Positions 54,523 to 63,500 of a DNA stretch of 64,000 nt are shown here, piece after piece. The notes below the pieces were generated by a model, which was not told the DNA's origin, did not search any database, and was given only the letters and a program-made list of their open reading frames with translations. The position numbers were made by a program, and so were the translations under genes. Numbering within the stretch: the stretch's first letter is position 1; the number at the start of each line of letters is the position of its first letter. The stretch is from Alphaproteobacteria bacterium (lineage in GTDB: Bacteria; Pseudomonadota; Alphaproteobacteria; Micavibrionales; Micavibrionaceae): NCBI GenBank assembly GCA_002401695.1, contig NVTV01000007.1:1-64000 (forward strand), in the 5' to 3' direction.

Positions 54523-54866
54523 ACACCTGCACCTGCTATTTACCATGATTGGAAAGCTATATACTTCGAAGCTCGGTGATAGCTCCTGAGAGGCTGCGGG
54601 GTTATATAGGGGGCTGTTATGTGATGATTGATAACGGGGCTAAGCTACTTTGGTAATTAAGTGTCTAGGATTGCAGGGGCTCTCTGGAAAGGGTTGTTCA
54701 ATCAGGGAAGAAGTCTCACTATGCTAAAGGTAGCGCCATCTGTATGAATACTTGTAATATGAAATTTGATAGGCGCTTGTGTTGATGTTTAAGAAGAAGG
54801 CATTGGTCTGGCTCGAGATGTTCTTCGGGGCGATCATTTCTATATACGATTCGAGAAGGAAGACGT
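54523..54866. other. Intergenic region
   Basis: No supported gene. A 31-codon frame (54785-54880, MFKKKALVWLEMFFGAIISI) overlaps the start of the next gene and might couple to it. Confidence 0.35.
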
Positions 54867-55661
54867 GTGAACTATTTTGAGTGGGTACCTAGTTATATCC
54901 AAAAGCTAGACAGGGAAGAGTTTGGAGAGCGAGACAGCTTGATGGTGAGTGAAGAGGTTATTGCCAGCAGATCTGATCCGGAATATGCGCGCGCTATAAA
55001 CCTAGTTGCATCTGATCCTCGAATGGAGAAGCCTTGGAAGGCGATTAAAGGGCGCCTTAGTGAAGATCACGCAGATGAACAGTTAAGGAATTTAGTTGAA
55101 ACGATTTCTAAGGGACTAAAGGAACCATCAAAATTCTGGGATCTGACTCCTATGTCTGAGAGAGACAAGGAGCTGGAGAGAGTAGTTTCTACCATTAAGA
55201 AACTGTCCAAATTACTTAAACCTATTGAGCTTAAGCCCAGAACGTTCAACATATACTGTGAAGTGTGGCGAGAGGGGCAAGACGAAAATTATGATATGCG
55301 AGAGTATGACCATACTGATACGGAGACTCATCTCAAAGAACTTCAGAGACACATCGAAGATCTTGTCGGGACTAAAAGCTATTTAGTGCAAGCACCTTCT
55401 AAGAATTCGACACTGACAGCTGAGGAATTGTACTTCATACGAAGGCTGTATAAATATTTCATGGATCAATTCAATACGCCGCTTGACGAAACAGTGATCA
55501 CAATGGTTGAGATATTTTTTGAAGAATTTGATATCACTCGCGACGATATCAAAATGAAAAGAAAGCCGGGGAGCTTTCCGTCGGAAGAAGAGAACGAAAG
55601 GAGGGAGGGCCACCTTGAGTGGCATGACGATGTTTATGCAGCCCTCTTCAAGGATAAATAG
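54867..55661 (+). CDS. Hypothetical acidic helical protein
   Basis: 264 residues, no recognised family. Highly charged and helical (ERDKELERVVSTIKKLSKLLKPIEL; ETHLKELQRHIEDLVG; MVEIFFEEFDITRDDIKM). No membrane segment. Starts at GTG 54867 and is followed by a clear terminator. May be element-specific cargo. Confidence 0.6.
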   Translation: MNYFEWVPSYIQKLDREEFGERDSLMVSEEVIASRSDPEYARAINLVASDPRMEKPWKAIKGRLSEDHADEQLRNLVETISKGLKEPSKFWDLTPMSERDKELERVVSTIKKLSKLLKPIELKPRTFNIYCEVWREGQDENYDMREYDHTDTETHLKELQRHIEDLVGTKSYLVQAPSKNSTLTAEELYFIRRLYKYFMDQFNTPLDETVITMVEIFFEEFDITRDDIKMKRKPGSFPSEEENERREGHLEWHDDVYAALFKDK

Positions 55662-55700
55662 TTGAGCACTTGATTGGGCATTACATTTAGCATGATTTAA

Positions 55701-55726
55701 GAGGGGGAGGTCTCCCTCTTTTTTTT
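55701..55726 (+). terminator. Rho-independent terminator
   Basis: GAGGGGGAGGTCTCCCTCTT followed by a run of eight T. It ends the transcript of the gene at 54867-55661. Confidence 0.85.
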
Positions 55727-55868
55727 GTCTGATTTATACCGGGCTGGAAAAGTCTCTAGTTAACGTGCCCGGGAAGGATGTCCAACTTATTATTCAGATT
55801 GATTCTCTAAAGCCGATTGGGAAGCAATTTACCATACCCATTCAATTTTACCTCTGATGGAGAACGAA

Positions 55869-56423
55869 ATGAATAAAGGTTATGGCACGTATGATGAAGC
55901 GTATTTTGAAGCGATCGGTTGTAGTCGTGAGGAAATGGAAGCTTGCTGGGATGAGGAATTCGAAAGGAGCGTGGAAATAGATGAGTATGTTGCATCATTG
56001 ATTAAACACTCTCCGATAAACTTTGACTATTTTGTCGAGGTGGAATTTAGATCAGATGAGGGCGATGATGATGCTTCCCCCCAGGAATACATAGCGGCGT
56101 TTAATCGTCTGCTGGCGGAACGCTGTCTTAGTCCTAGATGGAAATCAGCGAGAGTATGTAATCCGATGATTGCAGTAAGTCGATCAACCTATGATGAGTT
56201 ATCTTGCGATTCTCGACATACATTTTTCTTTGCTCTTAAAAAACCTAAAGGTTGGGCTAGCGCAATGTTTAAGAGCGTTATTGAAGATCTTTGGGGCGGG
56301 GAAATTCATATCAGATATTCTCGAGGTATGAGAAATTGGATAGAGTGGTCTGACTGTATCCAAACAAGACTAGTGAATGCAAATTCCGAGTCAGTACCGA
56401 TCGACAGTTTGCACATATTCTAA
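55869..56423 (+). CDS. Small protein, remote HUH/Rep-like family member B
   Basis: 184 residues from ATG 55869, which has GGAG at good spacing (an ATG at 55857 overlaps that site). Paralogue of 52346-52846 (NPMIAVSRST, FFFALKKPKGW, PIDSLHIF). An acidic N-terminal extension (EEMEACWDEEFERSVEIDEY) is extra. Strand-helix order parallels the Rep-like proteins nearby but the HUH His are lost (HTFFF). A hairpin terminator follows at 56447. Confidence 0.5.
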   Translation: MNKGYGTYDEAYFEAIGCSREEMEACWDEEFERSVEIDEYVASLIKHSPINFDYFVEVEFRSDEGDDDASPQEYIAAFNRLLAERCLSPRWKSARVCNPMIAVSRSTYDELSCDSRHTFFFALKKPKGWASAMFKSVIEDLWGGEIHIRYSRGMRNWIEWSDCIQTRLVNANSESVPIDSLHIF

Positions 56424-56446
56424 GCGAATGGATTTTCCTGAATACT

Positions 56447-56483
56447 GGCCTACAGGACCAAACCAGGTTCTGTAGGCCTTTGC
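56447..56483 (+). terminator. Terminator-like hairpin
   Basis: GGCCTACAGGACC pairs with GGTTCTGTAGGCC (one mismatch, 6-nt loop) and is followed by TTTGCCTG, a weak T-run. Confidence 0.55.
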
Positions 56484-57203
56484 CTGTTGTTTATATTGCT
56501 GTGATTTCTTCGTACACTCCCTCCCTCTCGACAACATTTTTCCTGCTGTATGAGCGGCGCTGACTATCGGTACTAAGGCTTCACTTGTAGTAATCGAGCA
56601 CTTCAATAAAATCGAACATATCAAGCCTGGCTGCATCTCTCGTATTATTGGTTCGTCATCGAATTCATTTTTATTCTGGTAACTCGAAAATTCTAGTTTT
56701 AAGAGATGATTGCCGAGCGCACTGCTAACTTACCCACGCCATAAAAAGGCGCATATGTACAAATAGCGAGAATCAGCCTTCGAATCTAATATTTCCTAAA
56801 TATGGGTTCTCTGAAATAACTACCAATGAAACATGTTGAATGTATTGGAGCTGCTGCTCTGCAGCGGAAGGCAGTCACCAACCTTAATCTTTGGGGCTGG
56901 TGAGGCTCATGTAAGAAATCTGTCTTGGAATCGGATCACCTGAGTCGAGTTTTCCGGAGGTATCGATACTGAAAATAGAGGCTTTCGTAATTATGGATTT
57001 GAATTGAAACCCATCTCTCGCAAAGTTGTGCTAGGGCATGAGAGTTCAAACAGCCGCTCTTCTAGTGCCTGTAAACAGCCATTACATTCTTGGTGATTAA
57101 TATTAAATTCTGCTATTGGGCAATACCTCTATATTGGATTGAAAGCCGAGGATAGACATTTCGTGGCTACTAAATAGGTTATACACACTATTAGGCTAGC
57201 CAG
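56484..57203. other. Intergenic region without recognised genes
   Basis: About 700 bp with no supported gene, RNA or repeat. Confidence 0.4.
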
Positions 57204-57728
57204 ATGATCACGGAAACTACGGAACAACAGAAAGAATATTTCGGCAACCTTCTCTCGGCATTCGAAGGGCAGTATTTACTCACTCTTGAATTGAAGCGAT
57301 CGACATCAGACGTGGATGAATTCAAACTGTTACAGCAGTTCGTCATTTCACTGAATAATTCCGTGTTTATGAATCGTCGCCCCAATAAGGAACATTCGCT
57401 CAAGGGGTTTGTCGTAACAGAAAAGCCTCGTTCTTCCCCTACTGTTCTATATCATCTCCTGATAGCCGAAGCGGATTATAGTTTGCCACCCTTAGCCCGG
57501 CTTAGGCGCATGACACAAAAGGCTGTCACGGACTCTCAGCGTCGTTTGAGGAGTGAAGGGATAGTTGGCTTTACTCTCAGGGATTACGCCGATCACAAAA
57601 ACAGTCATTTTGGGCGGTATGTATCTCGAAAATTTCAATTCAAGTCTATGCGCTGGAACAGAAGTAAAGAAGCAGTTGGGCTTCTGTCTCCCAAAGGAGT
57701 GCTATTCGGCAGAGATCGGTTTGCGTAG
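57204..57728 (+). CDS. Rep-like protein, paralogue of the HUH protein
   Basis: 174 residues. Aligns along its length with 53992-54522: YLLTLELKRS, LLQQFVISLNNSVF, SLKGFVVTEKP, VLYHLLIAEADYSLP, FGRYVSRKFQFKS, AVGLLSPKGVLFG. Only one His of the HUH pair remains (YHLL), while the Tyr motif reads YVSRK. It may be a non-catalytic or altered relative. Convergent with the integrase gene 19 bp away. Confidence 0.55.
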   Translation: MITETTEQQKEYFGNLLSAFEGQYLLTLELKRSTSDVDEFKLLQQFVISLNNSVFMNRRPNKEHSLKGFVVTEKPRSSPTVLYHLLIAEADYSLPPLARLRRMTQKAVTDSQRRLRSEGIVGFTLRDYADHKNSHFGRYVSRKFQFKSMRWNRSKEAVGLLSPKGVLFGRDRFA

Positions 57729-57747
57729 GAGAGGAGCTGGGATTGGA

Positions 57748-59433
57748 TCACCCATAAAGCTTACTAATGCTAGCTAAGTCGAAGTCTGCGTATTGGATTC
57801 TCTGGATATGCTCATTGAGAAGGGATGCGGTGCTCTCAGCTCCATAGGTTCCATAGGTGATGGCGTCATGTGAATGCCCTGCTAGTGCGGCAGTGATGTG
57901 TTCTGGCGTGTTGAGCTTCTTAAGTTCATCTATGAAAGTGTGACGAAAGCTGTGAAAGGCCTTCACTCCATCGGTTTCAAATCCATGTTTGGTCTTGTAG
58001 CGAGCAAACCATTTCGAGGCAGGCTGGCTTTGACCTTCTCGCCCATCAGCATGAACATAGAGCTCCGGGAATAGAACTTTCTGTTTTTGCTTTTCCAAGT
58101 GCGCTATATGCTTTTCAAGGCCTATCGATTTTAGGGCCTCATGTACGGGTATTATTCTTTTGCTTTTAATATTTTTGAGTCGCTTGCCGGTTGAGTCATC
58201 ATTGATATTGAATACTAATATTCCATCAGATTCATGGATGTCTTTTAAGGCGAGCTGACAGATTTCTTGAATTCTAGCTCCGCTGTATAGCGCGATAAGG
58301 GGAAGCCAATAATAATAACTGTTCTTCATTTTGCCTTTGGTATAGACCGGATCATCGAAGAGGTTATTAAGGTCTTCTGCTGTAAATGGCTTGCGGCTAT
58401 CAATATTTGATTTACTTGTTCTGATCTTCATGCCGGAAATAAAGTTTCTTTCCATGTAATTCTGTTGGAAGCACCAATTGAATAAGCTAGAAAGTCGTCC
58501 TAAGTGTTTGTTCACAGACTCAACAGATAGGGTGTCTGAACTTGGAATCTTCAACTGCAATATTTCGAGTATTGGTAAATCTCTATAGCGAGAATCTTTC
58601 GAGTGATTTTTGGGTAGTCGCTGAATCTTGGCTTTGAAGTCACGGCAAACGGTTGAATCAATATCTGTAATGGCCATGTCTCCAAAGATACTAATAAATA
58701 ATTGAAAGGAGGCGTCATAGGCTTGACGTGTTTTGTTCTCCCAATTATTTCCCGCTAGCCGCTCTGTAATATATTCCTGGCTGACAGATGAGAAACTATT
58801 TCTAGTAGGACGCGGCGGGTTTCTGCTCTTTGTCTTTTGGTCGGCAGGAGAAGTGGCAAGCTGAGGGACAACTAACTTTCTGTAACTTTGGCCTGTAGCT
58901 CTACTAATCCGGGTTAGTAGTTTGTCTGTGGCGTCGATAATTTTACCGATTAAAAATGGGCAGAGGTCAGTATCATTCGGCGTGGTGAAATCAGTTTGGT
59001 CGATCACGCTGAGGTAGTGTCCTATTTTCTCAAGACACTTCTGCTCCTGCTCAGTGATGTCTGAAAGAAAGCGTTGTTTAAGAAGATGATTATTCTCAGC
59101 GACAATGTCATCGAAATACTCTTGAAGAATATTGACGTCTGCTTTTGGAAACTTGGTTTCTAGATTAAGCAGAGCCGGGATTAAATTTAGTGCTTCGTCT
59201 ATGGTATCAAGGTGCTCTAGTGCTGTTTCGTAATCCATTGTCATCTGCATATAGAGTTTTGCGGCGAGTCTTTTTGCGACTGATCGGCTCGCCGTGCGCA
59301 ATGACCGGCGAATTTCTTTTTGAATATAAGGGAATCGCCGTCGTAGTGCGAGAGGCGTCATTATTCTGAAGTAGAAAATGCCGCTCTGATCTTGGAAATA
59401 ATAAGAAGGGTAAGGTTTAAAACGTATGACCAA
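57748..59433 (-). CDS. Tyrosine integrase of the ssrA-targeting island
   Basis: 561 residues. The N-terminal DUF6538-like arm/core segment (YYFQDQSGIFYFRIMTPLALRRRFPYIQKEIRRSL) is followed by a SAM-like core-binding domain and a catalytic domain with Arg in YSGARIQEICQL, H494-x2-R497 in FHSFRHT, His in LAGHSHD and Tyr in TYGTYG. It lies directly beside the ssrA 3' end, the normal place for the integrase of such islands. It starts at TTG 59433. Nearby AAACGTATG/AAACGTACG words match those at the left island end, supporting recombination at these ends. Confidence 0.92.
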   Translation of the reverse strand: MVIRFKPYPSYYFQDQSGIFYFRIMTPLALRRRFPYIQKEIRRSLRTASRSVAKRLAAKLYMQMTMDYETALEHLDTIDEALNLIPALLNLETKFPKADVNILQEYFDDIVAENNHLLKQRFLSDITEQEQKCLEKIGHYLSVIDQTDFTTPNDTDLCPFLIGKIIDATDKLLTRISRATGQSYRKLVVPQLATSPADQKTKSRNPPRPTRNSFSSVSQEYITERLAGNNWENKTRQAYDASFQLFISIFGDMAITDIDSTVCRDFKAKIQRLPKNHSKDSRYRDLPILEILQLKIPSSDTLSVESVNKHLGRLSSLFNWCFQQNYMERNFISGMKIRTSKSNIDSRKPFTAEDLNNLFDDPVYTKGKMKNSYYYWLPLIALYSGARIQEICQLALKDIHESDGILVFNINDDSTGKRLKNIKSKRIIPVHEALKSIGLEKHIAHLEKQKQKVLFPELYVHADGREGQSQPASKWFARYKTKHGFETDGVKAFHSFRHTFIDELKKLNTPEHITAALAGHSHDAITYGTYGAESTASLLNEHIQRIQYADFDLASISKLYG

Positions 59434-59441
59434 AACGTACG
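59419..59441. promoter_or_regulatory. Putative integrase arm-type sites, right end
   Basis: AAAACGTATGACCAAAACGT: two AAACGTAY words, also present at 236-277 and near 6900-6931. They overlap the integrase start and could give autoregulation. Confidence 0.45.
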
Positions 59442-59506
59442 GGGCCCTATATCAGGATCCCCGTGTTTTGCTTAACTAATTGATATTTATAATAAATATC
59501 GTTTAA

Positions 59507-59524
59507 TTGGTGGAGGCGGGGGGA
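59507..59524. repeat. att direct repeat, right island boundary (3' end of ssrA)
   Basis: 18 bp identical to 125-142. The integrase restores the ssrA 3' end at this side on insertion. Confidence 0.85.
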
Positions 59525-59867
59525 GTTGAACCCCCGTCCGCCAGTTCTAATCCTTCGGATCTACATGCATAGCGTCGTCTATTAAGTTAACCCTCATCGG
59601 CCCGACGGGCAGGGTGAATTGGGCGAGCTTGATAATTTTTAACCGCTTTGCGTCAAGCGCACTTAGCTGGCGATTCCGTTCTAGATGACGATTGCGATCA
59701 CAAATTTACGGACATCTCTGTGGCAATCGCTAGCAAGCGGTTAAGCTGCTAGGGCGTAGCTTTCGTCGTTGGCAACTATAAAGTTGCAGCGATTGATTTA
59801 CGAGAGTCACTACCCTCTCGACATGCACCTAAGGCGTTGATACCGGCGTCGAATCCAAAACACCCCC
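59508..59867 (-). ncRNA. ssrA: tmRNA (10Sa RNA)
   Basis: A 360-nt RNA gene. The 5' end GGGGGTG pairs with CGCCTCC before ACCA at the 3' end. TTTGGATTCGACGCC follows the 5' end, and GGTTCAACTCC is the T-arm. The tag frame at 59773-59741 encodes ANDESYALAA and a stop. tmRNA frees stalled ribosomes and tags the product for proteolysis, together with SmpB, which is encoded just upstream. Its 3' end is the insertion site of the island. Confidence 0.97.
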
Positions 59868-59880
59868 CTTTGATATGGTG

Positions 59881-59907
59881 AGTATAGCACAATAGTGTTT
59901 CTGGCAA
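59881..59907 (-). promoter_or_regulatory. ssrA promoter
   Basis: On the minus strand TTGCCA, about 15-16 bp, TATACT, with the -10 box ending 14 bp before the tmRNA 5' end. Confidence 0.55.
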
Positions 59908-60021
59908 GGTGACTGGAGTCACCTGTCTTGGGGCAATGTTGGAGGTCTAATCGGATATATATAGTGAGATAGCTGTATGGCTTGAGAGAGGTTCTCGCGA
60001 TGGCGACCAGTTTAGCAATGT

Positions 60022-60504
60022 CTAGCGATTGGCATGGCGAACAATACGCTGCTTGTCTACTGCCCATTCTCGGTCTTTAACTGTGGCGCGTTTGTCATGG
60101 TCTTGCTTGCCCTTAGCCAGCCCAATTTGGCACTTCACCAGGTGTCCTTTCCAGTACATTTTGGTGGCTACACAGGTATTGCCTTTTTGCTGTGTGGCGG
60201 CATATAGCCTGGCTAACTGCTTTTGGTGCAGCAGCAGTTTTTTGGTGCGGGTTGGGTCGGCAATAATATGTGTGCTGGCGGTATCCAGTGGTGTGATATT
60301 GCAGCCTAGAAGAAATGCTTCGCCGTCTTTGATTAATACATAGGTGTCTGTCATCTGCACTTTTTTCATGCGCAGAGATTTAACTTCCCAGCCTAAGAGA
60401 ACGATTCCTGCTTCGAATGTGTCCTGAATAAAATAGTCGTGACGGGCTTTCTTGTTGACTATTATTGTTGTGTCAGGAGCTTTTGATTTCTTCGGTTTTG
60501 CCAT
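60022..60504 (-). CDS. smpB: SsrA-binding protein SmpB
   Basis: 160 residues with the SmpB beta-barrel ([40 protein letters not shown]) and the basic C-terminal tail ([29 protein letters not shown]) that enters the mRNA channel. Partner of the adjacent ssrA. Backbone gene that marks the end of the island. Confidence 0.97.
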   Translation of the reverse strand: MAKPKKSKAPDTTIIVNKKARHDYFIQDTFEAGIVLLGWEVKSLRMKKVQMTDTYVLIKDGEAFLLGCNITPLDTASTHIIADPTRTKKLLLHQKQLARLYAATQQKGNTCVATKMYWKGHLVKCQIGLAKGKQDHDKRATVKDREWAVDKQRIVRHANR

Positions 60505-60690
60505 GGGGCGCGATTATAGCGCTTTAGTTTGTGCTCGGCTAAGGTTCTTATCTCGGAGTGGTTAGCTGGCGAAGCCCATGTAGAATGGCGCTTCGTTGTG
60601 CTGATACTAAGGCACTGGTAGAATCTTGTGATGTCGCTGCTTAGCGCCAAATAATAATAAGCTAATCGCTTGAATTAACAGAGGTTTTTG

Positions 60691-62094
60691 ATGGCTGAAG
60701 ATAGAGGGCAGTTTAGTTCAAAGTTGGGGTTTATACTTGCTGCTGCCGGTTCTGCCGTGGGTCTTGGAAATCTGGTGGCGTTTCCTGTTATGGCGTCCAA
60801 AAATGGTGGAGCGGCGTTTTTAATCATCTATTTGTTTTGTATCGCCTTTGTTTGCTACCCGGTGATGATGGCTGAAATTGCCATGGGCAGGCGTAGCCAG
60901 CGTAATCCAGTTGGGGCATTTACCGAAATTTCGGGCGGCATGAAGCGTTGGCGCCTTGTTGGCATGTTGGGAATTCTCACTCCTTTTATGATCGCGGTTT
61001 TCTACACCGTTATCACTGTATGGCTGGTGGTGTATCTAAAAGAAATCTCCACGGGCGGCCTGGGAATGCTTGCCGAAGATTCTGCCTTTGGCGAGATCGT
61101 GGCCAGGCCTTCGTTGTTTTACTATCTGGCGCTTTTGCTGGTGGTTGTGTTCATTATTTTGCTTGGCGGCGTTAAAGGCGGCATAGAACGACTCGCCAAA
61201 ATTCTCATGCCAACCCTGGCGGTGATGTTATTGCTGCTAACGGTTTTTGTACTCACACTTGACGGTGCCAGCGCTGGCATTAGTTACTATTTAGTGCCAG
61301 ATTTCAGCAAGGTGACGCTCACGGTGGTTAATGGCGCGGTGAGTCATGCTTTTTTCTCTTTGTCTTTGGGTATGGGTATTCTAATTACTTACGGCTCGTA
61401 TTTTAGCAAAGAAGACAGCATTCCCCAGTCTACACGCATGGTGGCTATGGCCGACACCAGCATTGCATTTTTTGCGGGCCTGCTAATTCTGCCTGCAATT
61501 TTCGCCTTCGATCCCAATACCAATACCGACGATCTTTCCACCAGCAGCGTCGGTTTAATTTTTAGTTTCTTGCCGAAAATATTTTTATCTATGCAAGCAG
61601 CTGTGGGTTACACCGGTGCCAGCGTAGCGGCGCTGGCCTTTTTTACTTTGGTGTTTTTCGCGGCGTTAACTTCGCTTGTATCCATTGTCGAAATTCCTAT
61701 TTCGTGCTGGATAGATGAATGGAAATTTAGCCGAAGGAAAGCTGTGTTGTTTCAGGCAGTGTTGCTGGCAGTGTTCGCTATACCAGCAACAATGTCGTTG
61801 GGAATTTCAGATTTTTTTACAAACTTCACTTTTTATGGAGGAGTAAGCAAATCGTTTTTTGATTTAGTTTCTGATGTGTTCTATTCAACAATTCTGCCTC
61901 TAGTAGGTTTTACCGTGTGTATTTTTAGCGCTTATCAATGGAAAGTCAGCGGGCTGTCTGCTGAACTGTCTATAGGTGACGATAACTTCGAAGGTTCCAG
62001 GCTGCAAAAGTATATGAACTTTTCCCTGGGCACTGTTATCCCTGCAGTGTTACTGATCGTGTTTATCAGCACTGTCTATCAAATTTATCTGTAG
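60691..62094 (+). CDS. Neurotransmitter:sodium symporter (NSS) family transporter
   Basis: 467 residues, 11-12 membrane helices. TM1 motif GSAVGLGNLVAFPVMASKNGGAAF holds the Na+ and substrate-binding unwound region, and TM2 is YPVMMAEIAMGRRSQ. Bacterial NSS members (LeuT, MhsT type) import amino acids with Na+. Start ATG 60691 with GAGG upstream; a TTG three bases earlier is unlikely. Backbone gene divergent from smpB. Confidence 0.93.
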   Translation: MAEDRGQFSSKLGFILAAAGSAVGLGNLVAFPVMASKNGGAAFLIIYLFCIAFVCYPVMMAEIAMGRRSQRNPVGAFTEISGGMKRWRLVGMLGILTPFMIAVFYTVITVWLVVYLKEISTGGLGMLAEDSAFGEIVARPSLFYYLALLLVVVFIILLGGVKGGIERLAKILMPTLAVMLLLLTVFVLTLDGASAGISYYLVPDFSKVTLTVVNGAVSHAFFSLSLGMGILITYGSYFSKEDSIPQSTRMVAMADTSIAFFAGLLILPAIFAFDPNTNTDDLSTSSVGLIFSFLPKIFLSMQAAVGYTGASVAALAFFTLVFFAALTSLVSIVEIPISCWIDEWKFSRRKAVLFQAVLLAVFAIPATMSLGISDFFTNFTFYGGVSKSFFDLVSDVFYSTILPLVGFTVCIFSAYQWKVSGLSAELSIGDDNFEGSRLQKYMNFSLGTVIPAVLLIVFISTVYQIYL

Positions 62095-62198
62095 TTACAA
62101 GAGATAGTTAAAATAAATAGTTAGAATAATTAGCTAAAATAAATAGTAGAAATAACTAGCAAAATTTAGTCTAAATAACCCATGACTTCGATCACCCT

Positions 62199-62672
62199 AT
62201 GACTACCATCAATCGCAGTGCTTTGGTTGAATACTCCGCTGAACAAATGTTCGATCTGGTTAACGATATTCCAAACTATCCGAAATTTATGCAGGGTTGC
62301 CGCTCTGCCGTTATTGTTAGCCAGTCCGAGGATGAGCTGGTAGGCGAGTTGTGTTTGGCTAAGGCAGGCATTAGTCAGCGCTTTACCACGCGTAATCAAT
62401 TACAGCGACCGACCCTTATAAATATGAGCCTGGTGGAAGGTAATTTTTCAAACTTTCAGGCACAGTGGAAATTTGAAGCACTGACTGAGTCGGCCTGCAA
62501 AATATCATTGCGCATGGAATTTGAATTCAAGTCTGGCCTGGTGGATTTTGCGGCGGGAAAACTGTTCAGCAATTCCGCGAACAATCTAGTTGATGCCATT
62601 GTCGACAGGGCCAAGCAGGTTTATAAAACTGGATCTGGGTCTGGAAATAGGAAAGGAGCTGGCAATGACTGA
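62199..62672 (+). CDS. ratA: RatA-family START-like protein
   Basis: 157 residues of the RatA/COQ10 START-like family: SALVEYSAEQMFDLVNDIPNYPKFMQGCR, MEFEFKSGLVDFAAGKLF. Family members bind ubiquinone or act in ribosome association. Typical neighbour of smpB and rnfH in gammaproteobacteria. The upstream 62095-62198 is very AT-rich with short AAATAGTTA-like repeats. Overlaps rnfH by 8 bp. Confidence 0.93.
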   Translation: MTTINRSALVEYSAEQMFDLVNDIPNYPKFMQGCRSAVIVSQSEDELVGELCLAKAGISQRFTTRNQLQRPTLINMSLVEGNFSNFQAQWKFEALTESACKISLRMEFEFKSGLVDFAAGKLFSNSANNLVDAIVDRAKQVYKTGSGSGNRKGAGND

Positions 62673-63084
62673 AGACATCGATGGCGAAGCAGCCCTAATT
62701 AAAGTGGAAGTGGCTTACGCCACTCCTCAGAAGCAACTCATCATCACGCTTGATGTGCCAGTTGGCACAACCGCCTATGAAGCGGTTGTGCTTTCAAACA
62801 TTGTGGATGAATTTGATGGCATTAACCCTGAGTCTGACGCTATGGGTATTTTCTCGAAGGTGCTAGATGGAAAAACCATGCCCAGTCCGCGAGAGTATCA
62901 GCTACTGGCACGGGACAGGGTTGAAGTTTACCGGCCTCTGATTATAGACCCCAAACAGGCCAGACTAAATCGAGCGAGTGCCAAGGCGGCGGCTTCAGAA
63001 AACCAAAAGAAAGCCAAAATAAAACCGAGTGTGAAATTAGCAGTAAAGCCAAAGCCAGAAACAAAAAAGAAGATCACAGAATAA
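62665..63084 (+). CDS. rnfH: RnfH family protein
   Basis: 139 residues from ATG 62665 (AGGAG upstream). RnfH ubiquitin-like fold: IKVEVAYATPQKQLIITLDVPVGTTAYEAV, FSKVLDGKTMPSPREYQLLARDRVEVYRPLIIDPK. A Lys/Ala-rich C-terminal tail is longer than usual. Translationally coupled with ratA. Confidence 0.93.
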   Translation: MTEDIDGEAALIKVEVAYATPQKQLIITLDVPVGTTAYEAVVLSNIVDEFDGINPESDAMGIFSKVLDGKTMPSPREYQLLARDRVEVYRPLIIDPKQARLNRASAKAAASENQKKAKIKPSVKLAVKPKPETKKKITE

Positions 63085-63221
63085 TTCAGCCCGATGCCGG
63101 TCTTATCTACTAATAGCGCCATAGTTGTCGCATAATGACTAGAGACGGTTATGAATTTTGGTAAACATATCCGGTTAAAACTTCAACGTAATTAAAGCCA
63201 AAGGCTTATTCGAGTAGTCCA

Positions 63222-63500
63222 GTGACAAAACCACCTGCTAAAAAAGCTAGCTTACTTAAGAGAATCGAACAGGGACTCTATGAGTTCTATTCAACGCCTT
63301 ATAGGCGCTCTATGGCTAGAGCGCAGCGCGACGAAGAAGATCTTTTTATGTTGTTGGTGTTTGCTGAAAATTTAGGTATTCCCAACCCTGCGGCTTACTA
63401 CACCATGGAGCTGTTGCCTATTGTGTACGATCGCTTTCACGAATGGCATAAGCGCATGGGCATGGAACGCTCACCTTTGGATCACATACATTGCTGTTAG
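63222..63500 (+). CDS. Cory-CC-star protein
   Basis: 92 residues ending in HCC followed by stop, with LYEFYSTPYRRSMARAQRDEEDLFMLLVFAENLGIPNPAAYYTMELLP. Matches the short cory-CC-star family, which is found next to ArsA/GET3-like ATPases; here it overlaps the start of one. Role unknown; the terminal Cys pair may bind metal. Confidence 0.88.
   Translation: MTKPPAKKASLLKRIEQGLYEFYSTPYRRSMARAQRDEEDLFMLLVFAENLGIPNPAAYYTMELLPIVYDRFHEWHKRMGMERSPLDHIHCC

Noticed and set aside
55383-55625. Reverse-strand frame within the acidic hypothetical gene
   Set aside because: Antisense to a gene with its own start and terminator; no supporting features.
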